From positions 1 through 64,000 of the forward strand of contig NZ_LZZT01000029.1 in the NCBI RefSeq assembly GCF_014170305.1: a stretch of 64,000 nt of DNA, given 5' to 3'. Origin of the DNA: Achromobacter sp. UMC71 (GTDB lineage Bacteria; Pseudomonadota; Gammaproteobacteria; Burkholderiales; Burkholderiaceae_B). The notes under the pieces are model-generated. The model did no database searches, was not told the origin of the DNA, and saw only the letters and a program-made list of their open reading frames with translations. Made by a program: the position numbers and the translations under genes. The first letter of the stretch is position 1. The number at the start of each line of letters is the position of its first letter. Shown here one piece after another: positions 27,196 to 36,289 of the stretch.

Positions 27196-28079
27196 CCGTG
27201 CAACCGAGTGGCCAGCCGGCAGGGCCGCGCACGGCCGCGCTGCTGATCCATGGCCTGGGCGGCACCGAGTTCGACATGGGGTCGCTGCACAAGGTGCTGG
27301 CGCGCGCCGGGGTTGACACCCACGGCGTGACGCTGCCCGGCCACGCAGGGCGGCCCGAGGACCTGCTGGACGTGCGGGTCGAGGACTGGATGGACGTGGT
27401 GACCCGCCGCTACCGTGAACTTTGCGCCCAATACGAGGTGGTGCACGTCATCGGCATGTGCCTGGGGGCGCTGCTGGCGGTGGAACTGTGCAAGCGCGAA
27501 TCGCATACTCGCGGGGCGCTGGTGTCTCTGTCGGCGCCGGTGTTCCTGGACGGTTGGAGCACGCCCTGGTACCGGGGGCTGCGCTATCTGCTGTACCACG
27601 TGCCGGGCGTGCCGCGCCGCATCCGGGTCGAGGAAGAAGACCCTTACGGCGTCAAGAGCGAGCTGGTGCGGGCCTTCATCAAGGCGGGTTTCGCCCGCGG
27701 CGACGGCTTTCATTACCAGTGGGTGCCGCTGGCCTGCGTGCGCCAGGTGGACCGCCTGCGCAACATGGTCCAGCGCGGGCTGGAGCAAATGCGCTGCCCG
27801 ACGCTGGTGATGCATGCGGTCGAGGACGAACTGACCAGCCCGCGGTCGGCCCGGCTGCTGGGTGAGCGCATTCCCGGCGCGTCAGTGGTGTTGCTGCAAG
27901 ACAGTTATCACATGATCTGCGTGGACCACGAACGCGAACGGGTGATGCAGAACGTGCTGGAGTTCCTGGGCAAGGACCCGCAGATCGTGCGCACGCGCCG
28001 CCGCGCCGCGGAACCGCGGCGTTGCCGCGAACAGGCGGCGCAGCAGGGCGCGGAGAGCCTGCTGGCGGCGGCCCGTTAG
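27192..28079 (+). CDS. Alpha/beta hydrolase with Cys nucleophile
   Basis: A 295-residue alpha/beta-hydrolase. The oxyanion-hole region LLIHGLGGTEFDMGSL (about 20) precedes the nucleophile elbow G-M-C-L-G (Cys90 instead of Ser). The acid is in HAVEDELTSPRSA and the His in DSYHMICVDHERE. A Cys in the elbow is known from dienelactone hydrolases and PHA synthases, so it may be functional, for example as an acyltransferase or hydrolase. The start is GTG 27192, coupled to the micro-ORF; upstream in-frame sequence is arginine-rich shadow. A basic, Ala-rich tail follows residue 265. The substrate is unknown. Confidence 0.75.
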   Translation: MTVQPSGQPAGPRTAALLIHGLGGTEFDMGSLHKVLARAGVDTHGVTLPGHAGRPEDLLDVRVEDWMDVVTRRYRELCAQYEVVHVIGMCLGALLAVELCKRESHTRGALVSLSAPVFLDGWSTPWYRGLRYLLYHVPGVPRRIRVEEEDPYGVKSELVRAFIKAGFARGDGFHYQWVPLACVRQVDRLRNMVQRGLEQMRCPTLVMHAVEDELTSPRSARLLGERIPGASVVLLQDSYHMICVDHERERVMQNVLEFLGKDPQIVRTRRRAAEPRRCREQAAQQGAESLLAAAR

Positions 28080-28180
28080 GGCCGCGGCGGCACGGCGTGC
28101 GCGGCCAAGGCGCGGGACCGGCCGGGGGATCCCGGGCCTGAGCACTGCCCGTCCATGCATAGCCCGCTGCACGGGTTGCC

Positions 28181-28654
28181 TCAGGCAGCGGCGGGCTGGT
28201 CGGGCTGGTTGGGGTGCGACGGGCCTTGCGGATCGTTTTCGGCGTCGGGCCGGGGCGGCACGGCCGGCAGGCCCAGCGCCAGCCGCAGGCGCTGGCAATC
28301 GGGATTGGGCGTGCCGTCCGGCAGCCAGATATCGAATTCCCGGCAGGGCGTCGGGCGGTCTTCGTAGATGGCGCAATGGATGCCGGGCTTGCCTAGTTCG
28401 CCGCGCAGCGAGATGCAGCGGCCGCCACCCATTTCGGTGCCTTTCATGCAGGCCCGCAGCGGACTCATCTGCGTGACCAATTCCACCGGCACGTGGCCGC
28501 CGTTTTCGCCCGCCAGTTCGCCGCAATAGAACGACACCCGGAAGTGCGAGCAACAGGCGCCGCAGTCCAGACAGGGGTTGGCGGCCGGGTTGGCATCGCC
28601 GGCCAGGGTGGCGGGCGACACGAAGGTGATGACGGATGTCTCGAGCAGGGACAT
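28181..28654 (-). CDS. YkgJ-family cysteine cluster protein
   Basis: A 157-residue protein with the YkgJ/UPF0153 metal-binding pattern: CLDCGACCSHFRVSFYCGEL near residue 28, MKGTEMGGGRCISLRGELG near 70 and CAIYEDRPTPCREFDIW near 93. The eight-cysteine pattern is thought to bind Zn or an Fe-S cluster. The C-terminal Pro/Asn-rich tail (GPSHPNQPDQPAAA) is probably disordered. It converges with the hydrolase. Biological role unknown. Confidence 0.88.
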   Translation of the reverse strand: MSLLETSVITFVSPATLAGDANPAANPCLDCGACCSHFRVSFYCGELAGENGGHVPVELVTQMSPLRACMKGTEMGGGRCISLRGELGKPGIHCAIYEDRPTPCREFDIWLPDGTPNPDCQRLRLALGLPAVPPRPDAENDPQGPSHPNQPDQPAAA

Positions 28655-28870
28655 GGCGGGAAAGTCCGAAAGCCTGTCCGGCCCAGGTAACGGCGGGCGG
28701 TGGGGGGCAAGCCGCCCGTGCGCCTGGCCGATCCGGGGGCGCGCACGGACACGGCCGGCGCGGGATCAGGGGCGGAAATAGTAGCGGGATTTCGCCTGCG
28801 GTAGCTACGACTTTTTTCGGGGACGTGGCTGGGGTAGCATCGGGAATCGATTGCCGCCAGGATCATCCCC

Positions 28871-29476
28871 ATGAATGCCAATTCCGCCTTCCCCGACGGC
28901 CGCGCCCGTTGCGGCTGGGTCGACACCTCCGCCGACTACATGGCGTACCACGACACCGAATGGGGCCGTCCACAAGGCGACGACCGGGCCCTGTTTGAAC
29001 AGCTCTGCCTGGAAGGCTTCCAGTCCGGCCTCAGCTGGCGCACCATCCTCAACAAGCGCGAGGCCTTTCGCCGCGGTTTCGCCAATTTCGACGCGGCCAA
29101 GGTCGCGCGTTTTGGCGAAAAGCAGGTGCTGGCGCTGCTGGCCGATGCCGGCATCGTGCGCCACCGCGGCAAGATCGAAGCCGTCATCAACAACGCCCAG
29201 CGTGCACTGGAAATGATCGAACGCGAAGGTTCGCTGGGCGCATTCTTCTGGCGCTTCGAGGCGCCGGCAGGGGCAGCATCCACGCCGGGTGCGTCCACCT
29301 CGGCGCAGTCTGAAGCCCTGTCCAAGGCGCTCAAGAAACTGGGCTGGAAATTCGTCGGCCCCACCACCGTCTACGCCTTCATGCAGTCGGTGGGCATGGT
29401 CAACGACCACCACCCCGACTGTTACTGCCACGGCCTCAGCGAAAAGGCGCGCAAGGCATTCCGGCGGCCAGCGTAG
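28871..29476 (+). CDS. tag: DNA-3-methyladenine glycosylase I
   Basis: A 201-residue base-excision repair enzyme that removes 3-methyladenine. The N-terminal RCGWVDTSADYMAYHDTEWG contains the conserved Cys of the Zn site and the YHDxEWG signature. The helix-hairpin-helix region is GFQSGLSWRTILNKREAF. The C-terminal motif MVNDHHPDCYCH supplies the remaining Zn ligands. A short Ala/Ser-rich insert lies at about residues 132-148. Length is slightly over E. coli Tag (187). Confidence 0.93.
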   Translation: MNANSAFPDGRARCGWVDTSADYMAYHDTEWGRPQGDDRALFEQLCLEGFQSGLSWRTILNKREAFRRGFANFDAAKVARFGEKQVLALLADAGIVRHRGKIEAVINNAQRALEMIEREGSLGAFFWRFEAPAGAASTPGASTSAQSEALSKALKKLGWKFVGPTTVYAFMQSVGMVNDHHPDCYCHGLSEKARKAFRRPA

Positions 29477-29557
29477 AACGGCAGACCAGGACGGTCTTCC
29501 TGAAACCCCCTCCGGTCCAAGCCGCTGTCGCTTGCCGTTGCGCGGCAGCGGTTTCGG

Positions 29558-31477
29558 CTACTGCCCGGCGCCCTGGGGGGGCGGCGCAACCGGCGCCGTG
29601 CCGGGGATGCAATAGCGTCCTTCGCGATAGGCCCAGCTGGGCCACAGCGCGTGGGCCAGCGCCTCGGTGGCCAGATCCGGGTCCAACGGCACCGGCGCAT
29701 AGGTTTCCGGCGCGGTGTAGCGGTACTGCACCGGCGTCTTGTTCGGCGCCATCACCAGCAGGTCGTTTTCTTTCAGATAACCGTAGGTGTTGTCGTACTG
29801 CATGATGGCGCGGCCCGGGGCGCTGCGCGTCAGGTCGTGGCCGATCATGGGATGCTCGGTGTCCACGCCGATCAGCGACAGCAGGGTGGGCGGCAGGTCG
29901 ATCTGGCTGATCAGCCGGTCGTCGCGCCGCGCTTCGATGCCGGCGCCCAGGATCACGGCGGGAATATGGAAGTGGCGCACCGGCACCAGGCTGGCGCCGA
30001 ACACGCGCGAATCATGGTCGGCGGCCACCAGGAAGACGGTGTTTTCCCAGTACGGGGAAGCCTTGGCGCGTTCAAAGAAGCGGCCCAGCGCCCAGTCGGC
30101 GTAGCGCACCGTGTTTTCCACGGTGGCGGGGTTGCCCTCGGTGGGGATGCGGCCCGCCGGGTACTCCCAGGGCGAATGGTTCGACACGCTGAAGGCCAGG
30201 GTGAAGGTCGGCTTGTCGCCGTCTTCGCGCAGCAGCCGGTCCAGCTGGTTGAACATGTCCTCGTCCGAGGCGCCCCAGGTGCCCACGAACGCCGGGTCCA
30301 CGAAGTCTTCGCGATCGACGATCTGCTTGAAGCCGTTGCCCAGGAAAAAGCCCTTCATATTGTCGAAGTGCGATTCGCCGCCGTAGATGAAGCGCGAGTG
30401 GTAGCCATGGCGGCCCAGCAGGTCGGCCAGCGAGAAAAAGCCACGTTGCGAACGAGGCAGCTTCAGCACCGCCTGCGCCGGGGTGGGCAGAAAGCCGGTC
30501 ACGACGGCTTCGAGCCCGCGCACCGAGCGCGTGCCGGTGGCATAGGCCCGGGTGAAGGTCCAGGCCTCGCGCGCCAAGGCGTCCAGTTCGGGCGTCAGGT
30601 CCATGCCGCCCAGGCCGGCGCTGTACTGCGCGCCCAGGCTTTCCTCCAGGATGATCACCAGGTTCAGCGGGCGCGTGGTCTTGCGCGTGGCGGGCTGGCG
30701 ATGCAGGCTGGGGTGGTTGGCGTCGGCGGGCGGGTAGGGCAGGCCGGCTTGCGCCAGCACCCGGCGGTGCATGTCGTCATCGTCCATGCCGCCATACACG
30801 GCGGAGGCCGACTTCTCGTTCTTCATGCTGTAGACGGCATAGAACACGTTATAGAGCGAGTTCAGCGCCAGAGTATTGAGCATGCCGTCCGAGCTGTAGG
30901 CCACCGACGACGGGTTGATGGGCCGATGGCCCAGCGTGCCGCGGATGGCCAGAATGACGATGGCCAGGATCGCCAGGCTGGCCAGCGGCATCTGCCACCA
31001 GGCCAAGGGCGCGTCGGGCGTGGCGTGACCGAACAGGCCGTAGGCGCCCCAGCCGATCAGCGCCAAGGCGCCCAGTCCGCCCAGCAGCGCACCCTTGTAG
31101 CCGCGCCAGAGCATGCCCGACACTTCGCGGGGATGCTTCAGGTATTCGACGAACAGCCGGTTGGGACGGGTGTCGTATTCCAGGATGAAGGGGGGCGTGG
31201 CCACTTCCAGGAACGCCAGCAGGATAAAGGCGACCAGGTACCAGATGCCCGCGGCCGTGGCGGCAAAGGGCAGGTGGCCCAGCCAAGGAGACAGCACGGC
31301 GGGCAGCGCCGCCAGCACGCAGATCTGGTGCGCGTCGATGCGCAGGCCGCCCAACAGCAGGGGCGCCAGGCCGCCCGCGTTGCGCACGCGCTGCCATTGC
31401 CATGCGGCCAGGGCCAGGCGGCTGAGTGTCAGCAGCGCAAAAGCCGCCACCACGAAAATCAAGCTTGAATGCCGCAT
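29558..31477 (-). CDS. LTA synthase-like sulfatase family membrane protein
   Basis: A 639-residue protein with four to five N-terminal membrane helices (about residues 5-180) and a large periplasmic alkaline-phosphatase/sulfatase domain. The catalytic metal-nucleophile region is NLVIILEESLGAQYSAGLGG (about 265), with Thr in ATGTRSVRGLEAV, and GGESHFDNMKGFF and AADHDSRVFG further on. It resembles LtaS/OpgB-type phosphoglycerol transferases, which in Gram-negatives decorate periplasmic glucans or other envelope glycans. It converges with tag. The precise substrate is unproved. Confidence 0.85.
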   Translation of the reverse strand: MRHSSLIFVVAAFALLTLSRLALAAWQWQRVRNAGGLAPLLLGGLRIDAHQICVLAALPAVLSPWLGHLPFAATAAGIWYLVAFILLAFLEVATPPFILEYDTRPNRLFVEYLKHPREVSGMLWRGYKGALLGGLGALALIGWGAYGLFGHATPDAPLAWWQMPLASLAILAIVILAIRGTLGHRPINPSSVAYSSDGMLNTLALNSLYNVFYAVYSMKNEKSASAVYGGMDDDDMHRRVLAQAGLPYPPADANHPSLHRQPATRKTTRPLNLVIILEESLGAQYSAGLGGMDLTPELDALAREAWTFTRAYATGTRSVRGLEAVVTGFLPTPAQAVLKLPRSQRGFFSLADLLGRHGYHSRFIYGGESHFDNMKGFFLGNGFKQIVDREDFVDPAFVGTWGASDEDMFNQLDRLLREDGDKPTFTLAFSVSNHSPWEYPAGRIPTEGNPATVENTVRYADWALGRFFERAKASPYWENTVFLVAADHDSRVFGASLVPVRHFHIPAVILGAGIEARRDDRLISQIDLPPTLLSLIGVDTEHPMIGHDLTRSAPGRAIMQYDNTYGYLKENDLLVMAPNKTPVQYRYTAPETYAPVPLDPDLATEALAHALWPSWAYREGRYCIPGTAPVAPPPQGAGQ

Positions 31478-31773
31478 CGGGCCTCCAGGTAGTGCTGCTG
31501 TCCGCCCCTGTCCAGGCGCGGGATCGGTCGATCGCGCATTTGAACAGGGGCGGCGTCGAAAATTCGGTAGGGATTATTCCGTCCGTGCCCGGGGAAAAAC
31601 GGGTGGAACCCGGTTGCTTTGTAACTTTTGCCGACCGGGCGCTCTATGACAAGGAAAAATCCGCACACATTATGGGGCCGGCAAGCTTAACCTGCCCGGC
31701 CCGGCGCGGTACCCTGGGGGTAAATTAGGGCCGGGGCATCGGCGCTCCGGCGGCAACGGCAAGGATCATAACG

Positions 31774-33849
31774 ATGACACGCAAAACAAAAATAGCGGTC
31801 GGAATTGTCAGCGTGCTGGCGCTCCTGGTGGCGATCCTGATCGTGGTGATCGCCACGTTCGACTGGAACCGCGCCAAGCCCATGATCAACGAGCGGGTCA
31901 CCGCGGCCATCGGGCGGCCCTTCGCCATCAACGGCGACCTGAGCGTCCAATGGACACGCGAGACCGACGAGGGCGGCTGGCGCGCGTGGGTGCCATGGCC
32001 GCATATCGTGGCCAACGACATCAGCGTCGGCAACACCGAGTGGGCCAAGGCGCCCCAGTTCGCCACCTTGAAGCGCGGTGAATTCAGCCTGGCGCCCCTG
32101 CCGCTGCTCAGCCAACGGGTCGTGATCCGGCGGATCCAGCTGACCGAGCCGGCCGCCGACCTGGAACGCCTGGCCGACGGCCGCGCCAACTGGCTGTTCA
32201 CGCTGCCCGAATCGGGCGAGCCGTCGCCGTGGGTGCTGGACATCAACGAAATCGGTTTCGACAAGGGCCGGGTCGGCTATTCCGACGCGATCCTGCAGGC
32301 TGACCTGACCGTGCTGGTCGATCCGCTGGGCAAGCCGGTGCCGTTCGCCGACGTCGCCGGCGCGGCCTTCGTCGCCGAGGACGGCGCGGCCCCGGCGCCG
32401 CGCGACTATGTCTTCGGCTGGAAGGTCGATGGCAAGTACAAGGGCCTGGCCACGAAGGGCGAGGGCAAGGTCGGCGGCATGCTGGCCCTGCAGGACGCCA
32501 AGCAGCCTTTCCCGGTGCAGGCCGATGTGGCGATCGGCGGCACCAAGGCTGCCGTGACGGGCACCCTGACCGATCCGGTCAACCTGGGCGCGCTGGACCT
32601 GCGCCTGAAGCTGTCGGGCGCGTCCATGGCGCAGCTGTATCCGCTGACCGGCGTGACCCTGCCGGACACGCCGCCGTATTCCACCGACGGGCATCTGGTG
32701 GCCCGCTTGCGCAACGCGGGCGGCGCGGTGTTCGACTACCGGGATTTCAACGGCCAGGTGGGCAACAGCGACCTGCATGGCGACGTGTCGTTCTCGTTGG
32801 CGGCGCCGCGCCCCAAACTGACCGGCAAGCTGTCGTCCAAGCAACTGCGCATGGCTGATCTTGGGCCGCTGATCGGGGTGCCGTCCGGCAAGGCCGCGCC
32901 GGCCCAGGACAAGCCCAAGGACGCGCCGGTCAAGCGCGCCGGCGGCAAGGTGCTGCCGACGCAAGCCTTCCGCACCGACCGCTGGCGCGACATGGATGCC
33001 GACGTGGCGCTGGAAGCCGGCCGCATCGTGCATGACGCCAAGCTGCCCCTGTCGGACCTGTCGGTGCACCTGATCCTGCAGGACGGGCAACTGACGCTGG
33101 ACCCGCTGCGCTTCGGCATGGCGGGCGGCAACATGGCCGCCACGCTGCGGCTGGACGGCTCCAAGGCGCCGCTGACCGGCCGCGTCGAGATGCATGCGCG
33201 GCGCCTGCGCCTGAAGCAACTGTTCCCCGCCACCGAGTCCATGCAGAAGACGCTGGGCGAACTGAACGGCGACCTGGCGCTGTCGGGCACGGGCAATTCC
33301 GTGGCCGCGCTGCTGGGCTCGGCTACCGGCGACGTGAAGATGCTGGTCAACGATGGCGTCATCAGCCGCAGCCTGATGGAGATTGCGGGACTCAACGTCG
33401 GCAACTACGTCATGTCCAAGTTGTTCGGCGACGACGAGGTCAAGATCAATTGCGGCGCGGCCGACCTGGAAATGAAAAGCGGCGTCATGACGCCGCGCGT
33501 GTTCGTGTTCGACACCGAGAACGCCCTGATCAACATCACCGGCACGACCGACTTCAAGAATGAAAAGCTGGACCTGGACATCACGCCGGACAGCAAGGGC
33601 TTTCGCATCTTTTCGCTGCGTTCGCCGTTGTATGTGCGCGGCACCTTCGGGTCGCCGGATGTGGGCGTGCACGTGCTGCCGCTGGCCGCGCGCGGCGCGG
33701 GCATGGTGGCGTTGGGCGTGATCCTGACGCCGGCGGCGGGGTTGTTGGCCCTGATCGCGCCGAGCACGACCGACGACAATTCCTGCGCCACGCTGCTCAA
33801 GCAGATGCGCGTGCCGCCCAAGGCGCCAGCGCCGGCCAAGGGCAAGTAG
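31774..33849 (+). CDS. AsmA family protein
   Basis: A 691-residue AsmA-like protein. One N-terminal transmembrane anchor (GIVSVLALLVAILIVVIATF) is followed by a long periplasmic beta-taco chain beginning WNRAKPMINERVTAAIGRPF and containing the typical C-terminal AsmA repeat (LNGDLALSGTGNSVAALLGS, NDGVISRSLMEIAGLNVGNY). AsmA-like proteins act as bridges for phospholipid movement between inner and outer membranes. The gene has its own leader of about 300 bases (31478-31773), in which I see no other gene. Confidence 0.9.
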   Translation: MTRKTKIAVGIVSVLALLVAILIVVIATFDWNRAKPMINERVTAAIGRPFAINGDLSVQWTRETDEGGWRAWVPWPHIVANDISVGNTEWAKAPQFATLKRGEFSLAPLPLLSQRVVIRRIQLTEPAADLERLADGRANWLFTLPESGEPSPWVLDINEIGFDKGRVGYSDAILQADLTVLVDPLGKPVPFADVAGAAFVAEDGAAPAPRDYVFGWKVDGKYKGLATKGEGKVGGMLALQDAKQPFPVQADVAIGGTKAAVTGTLTDPVNLGALDLRLKLSGASMAQLYPLTGVTLPDTPPYSTDGHLVARLRNAGGAVFDYRDFNGQVGNSDLHGDVSFSLAAPRPKLTGKLSSKQLRMADLGPLIGVPSGKAAPAQDKPKDAPVKRAGGKVLPTQAFRTDRWRDMDADVALEAGRIVHDAKLPLSDLSVHLILQDGQLTLDPLRFGMAGGNMAATLRLDGSKAPLTGRVEMHARRLRLKQLFPATESMQKTLGELNGDLALSGTGNSVAALLGSATGDVKMLVNDGVISRSLMEIAGLNVGNYVMSKLFGDDEVKINCGAADLEMKSGVMTPRVFVFDTENALINITGTTDFKNEKLDLDITPDSKGFRIFSLRSPLYVRGTFGSPDVGVHVLPLAARGAGMVALGVILTPAAGLLALIAPSTTDDNSCATLLKQMRVPPKAPAPAKGK

Positions 33850-33918
33850 GATAGGGCGCGTGATCGGACGCGGGCATTGGCCCGCCACGGCAACCGCGCG
33901 TGTCGCGGGCCAGCCGGA

Positions 33919-35514
33919 TCAGCGCGGCAACGCCATGCGCGCGCCGTCCTTGGCCTGGTTGTCGGCGACGCAGACGGCATTGCGGCCATGGTTCTTCGCG
34001 TGGTACAGCGCCCGGTCGGCCCGCTGGATGACTTCATCCAGCGTCGCGCCGTGCTCCGGGTATTGCGCCACGCCGGCCGACAGCGTGATCGGCGCGGGCA
34101 GGCCGTTCGTGGCGCCCATCTGGGCGAGCTTCAAGCGCAGGCGTTCGGCCGTGGCCACCGCGGCCGCCAGCGGCGCGCCGGGCATCAGCATCACGAATTC
34201 CTCGCCGCCGCTGCGGGCCACGGTATCGCCGCTGCGCGACCCTTCGGTCAGCAGCGTGGCCAGCGCCTGCAGGGCGCGGTCGCCGGCCGCGTGGCCGTAG
34301 CGGTCATTGACGTGTTTGAAGTGGTCGATGTCCACCGCGACGATCGACAACGGCGTCTCGGCCGCCTGCAGCAGCGCCATCGCTTCGTCCAATCCGCGTC
34401 GGTTCAGCAGCCCCGTCAGCTTGTCCGTGGTCGAGGCGCGGCGCAGGTCGCGGATCTTGTGCTGGATCGACGCCAGGCCCATCAGCAGCGCGCGCTTGAG
34501 TTGCGATGCTTCGAAATACCAGGACTTCACCTTGCGGATCCGCTCGGTCGAGTCGGGGTCCTGCATGCGCTTGGCGATGCTGGCCAGCTCGCCCAGCGGC
34601 CGGGCGATCCAGCGCGATAGCAGCCACAGCAGCACAATGGAAAGCAGCAGCAGTGGCAAAGTGTTGCGGGCGGTCGCCATCAGCAGGTCGTGCAGCGGCA
34701 GCAGCGTGCTGGCCACCGGCCGCTGCGCGATGATGGTCCAGCCCGTGCTGGGCACCGGCGCATAACCGGCCAGTATCTCGGTGCCTTCCGAATCCGTGAA
34801 GCGCTGCTCGCCCGTCTCGCCGCGCAACGCGGCCGCCAGCTTGTCCTTGTCGGCGGACATGTGGCCCAGGCGGCTGCGGTCGGGGTGGTAGATCAGCGTG
34901 CCGTCGCGCGCCAGCACGTACAGCACGGAATCGTCGCGATTGAAGTGCTGGCCCAGCAGCCGGTCGAGCACGTTGTCTTCGTGCAGGTAAAGCGTACCGG
35001 CGATATAGCCCAGGTAGCGGTAGTCGCGCGAAAAAATCGGGTGGGTGTACAGGATCAGCCAGCGGCCGGTGCTGGCGCGATAGGGTTCGCTGATGAACGG
35101 GCGGCGCGTCGTCTGCGCGGTCCTGGCGGCATCGCTGGTCAACTGCTGGCCCTTCAACTGCGGGTACGTGGGCGACACCGCGAGCACCAGGCCTTGCGGC
35201 GACACCACGAAGCTGGAATTGAAGTGCCCCAATTGCTCTTCCTGGCGGCGGGTTTCGGCCGCGGCGAGTTCGGGGTGGGCCTCCATATCCGCCAGCATGT
35301 CGGCGCTGAAGGCCAGGTGGCGGCGCAGATCGCCCAGGAAATACTCGGTGGTGGCGGCCAGCTTGGCGGCGTAGACGCGGTTGCTTTCCAGCGCGTTGTG
35401 CAGCAGCAGATCGCGTTGGACCAGGTAGCTGGCATGCAGACCCGCGGCCAGGACCAGGAAAATCGACAGCAGGCTGATCCACAGGATGAGGCGCCGGAGG
35501 TCGATGCGGAACAT
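33919..35514 (-). CDS. Membrane diguanylate cyclase (dCACHE-GGDEF)
   Basis: A 531-residue c-di-GMP synthase. TM1 at about 8-30 precedes a periplasmic double-CACHE sensor (about 35-275, with YIAGTLYLHEDNVLDRLLGQ and GWTIIAQRPVAS). TM2 lies at about 285-305, then a HAMP-like linker (RWIARPLGELASIAKRMQDP) and GGDEF. The active site is GGEEF, and an RxxD inhibitory site lies five residues before it (RSGD-TVARS-GGEEF), so product inhibition is likely. The ATG at 35514 is chosen because it directly precedes the basic-TM1 start. The adjacent TetR gene ends 14 bases upstream, giving a possible operon. Confidence 0.9.
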   Translation of the reverse strand: MFRIDLRRLILWISLLSIFLVLAAGLHASYLVQRDLLLHNALESNRVYAAKLAATTEYFLGDLRRHLAFSADMLADMEAHPELAAAETRRQEEQLGHFNSSFVVSPQGLVLAVSPTYPQLKGQQLTSDAARTAQTTRRPFISEPYRASTGRWLILYTHPIFSRDYRYLGYIAGTLYLHEDNVLDRLLGQHFNRDDSVLYVLARDGTLIYHPDRSRLGHMSADKDKLAAALRGETGEQRFTDSEGTEILAGYAPVPSTGWTIIAQRPVASTLLPLHDLLMATARNTLPLLLLSIVLLWLLSRWIARPLGELASIAKRMQDPDSTERIRKVKSWYFEASQLKRALLMGLASIQHKIRDLRRASTTDKLTGLLNRRGLDEAMALLQAAETPLSIVAVDIDHFKHVNDRYGHAAGDRALQALATLLTEGSRSGDTVARSGGEEFVMLMPGAPLAAAVATAERLRLKLAQMGATNGLPAPITLSAGVAQYPEHGATLDEVIQRADRALYHAKNHGRNAVCVADNQAKDGARMALPR

Positions 35515-35528
35515 GGAGGGCGTCCGTG

Positions 35529-36173
35529 TCAGGAGGAAGCGCGGCCTGGCGGCAGGCCGGAGGGCGGCATGCCGCCTGTCAGCGCATCCCAGGCGCACAT
35601 CGCCTGGCGCGCCACCGCTTGCAGAGTCTTGCGGCTGGCGCCATCGCGCGCCTGAATGGACATCCCATGCAGGATCGTGGTGTAGAACGCCGCCAGGCTT
35701 TTCAGGTCGGCGCTGGCGGGCAGTTCGCCGTCGGCGGCGCCGGCGGTCAGGCGGGCCAGAATGCGGCTTTGCATGTCGCGCCGGTTGTCGCCCAGGAAGG
35801 CGCCGACCCCGTCGTGGTTGTCGGCGCCGGACGGCGCACCCAGCACGATCAGGCAGCCGGGGGGCGCGCCTGGCGCGGTGAAGCGGTCGGCGGCGGCCAG
35901 CAGCATGCCTTGCACGGCGTCGCGGGCGGTGGCGGCATCGGTCAGCGCGCGGCGCGAGGCCGCGCCGTCGGTGTCGCGATAAAGCTGCACCGCTTCGCGA
36001 AATAGTCCTTCTTTTGAGCCGAATGCACCGTAGAGGCTGGGCGAGTTGATGCCCATCGCAGCCGTCAGATCGGTTAGCGATGCACCTTCATATCCCTTCG
36101 ACCAGAACACTTCCATGGCCTTGCGCAAGGCCTGGGCTCGGTCGAAGTTCCGGGGGCGCCCACGTTCTGCCAT
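35529..36173 (-). CDS. TetR-family transcriptional regulator
   Basis: A 214-residue repressor with an N-terminal helix-turn-helix (GYEGASLTDLTAAMGINSPS, then LYGAFGSKEGLFREAV) and a C-terminal ligand domain of the TetR_C type (PGCLIVLGAPSG). It is divergent from the SDR gene, and a 20-bp palindrome lies between the two. That layout is typical of local repression of the SDR and of itself, relieved by a small ligand. It may be co-transcribed with the diguanylate cyclase downstream. Confidence 0.9.
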   Translation of the reverse strand: MAERGRPRNFDRAQALRKAMEVFWSKGYEGASLTDLTAAMGINSPSLYGAFGSKEGLFREAVQLYRDTDGAASRRALTDAATARDAVQGMLLAAADRFTAPGAPPGCLIVLGAPSGADNHDGVGAFLGDNRRDMQSRILARLTAGAADGELPASADLKSLAAFYTTILHGMSIQARDGASRKTLQAVARQAMCAWDALTGGMPPSGLPPGRASS

Positions 36174-36256
36174 GCCGCGGATTTTACTCGGGAGAACTAT
36201 TTTGTGTTGATCGATAAGAAAATCGTTGACGGCGGGGTGCGTGTCGTTGGATGATA

Positions 36257-36276
36257 TTTGTACTGATCACTACAAA
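36257..36276. promoter_or_regulatory. Palindromic operator between TetR and SDR genes
   Basis: TTTGTACTGATCACTACAAA is a 20-bp palindrome with a single mismatched pair, 13 bases before the SDR start. Its length, symmetry and position fit a TetR-dimer operator that blocks SDR transcription or ribosome access. Confidence 0.7.
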
Positions 36277-36289
36277 TTGAGGTTGACCC

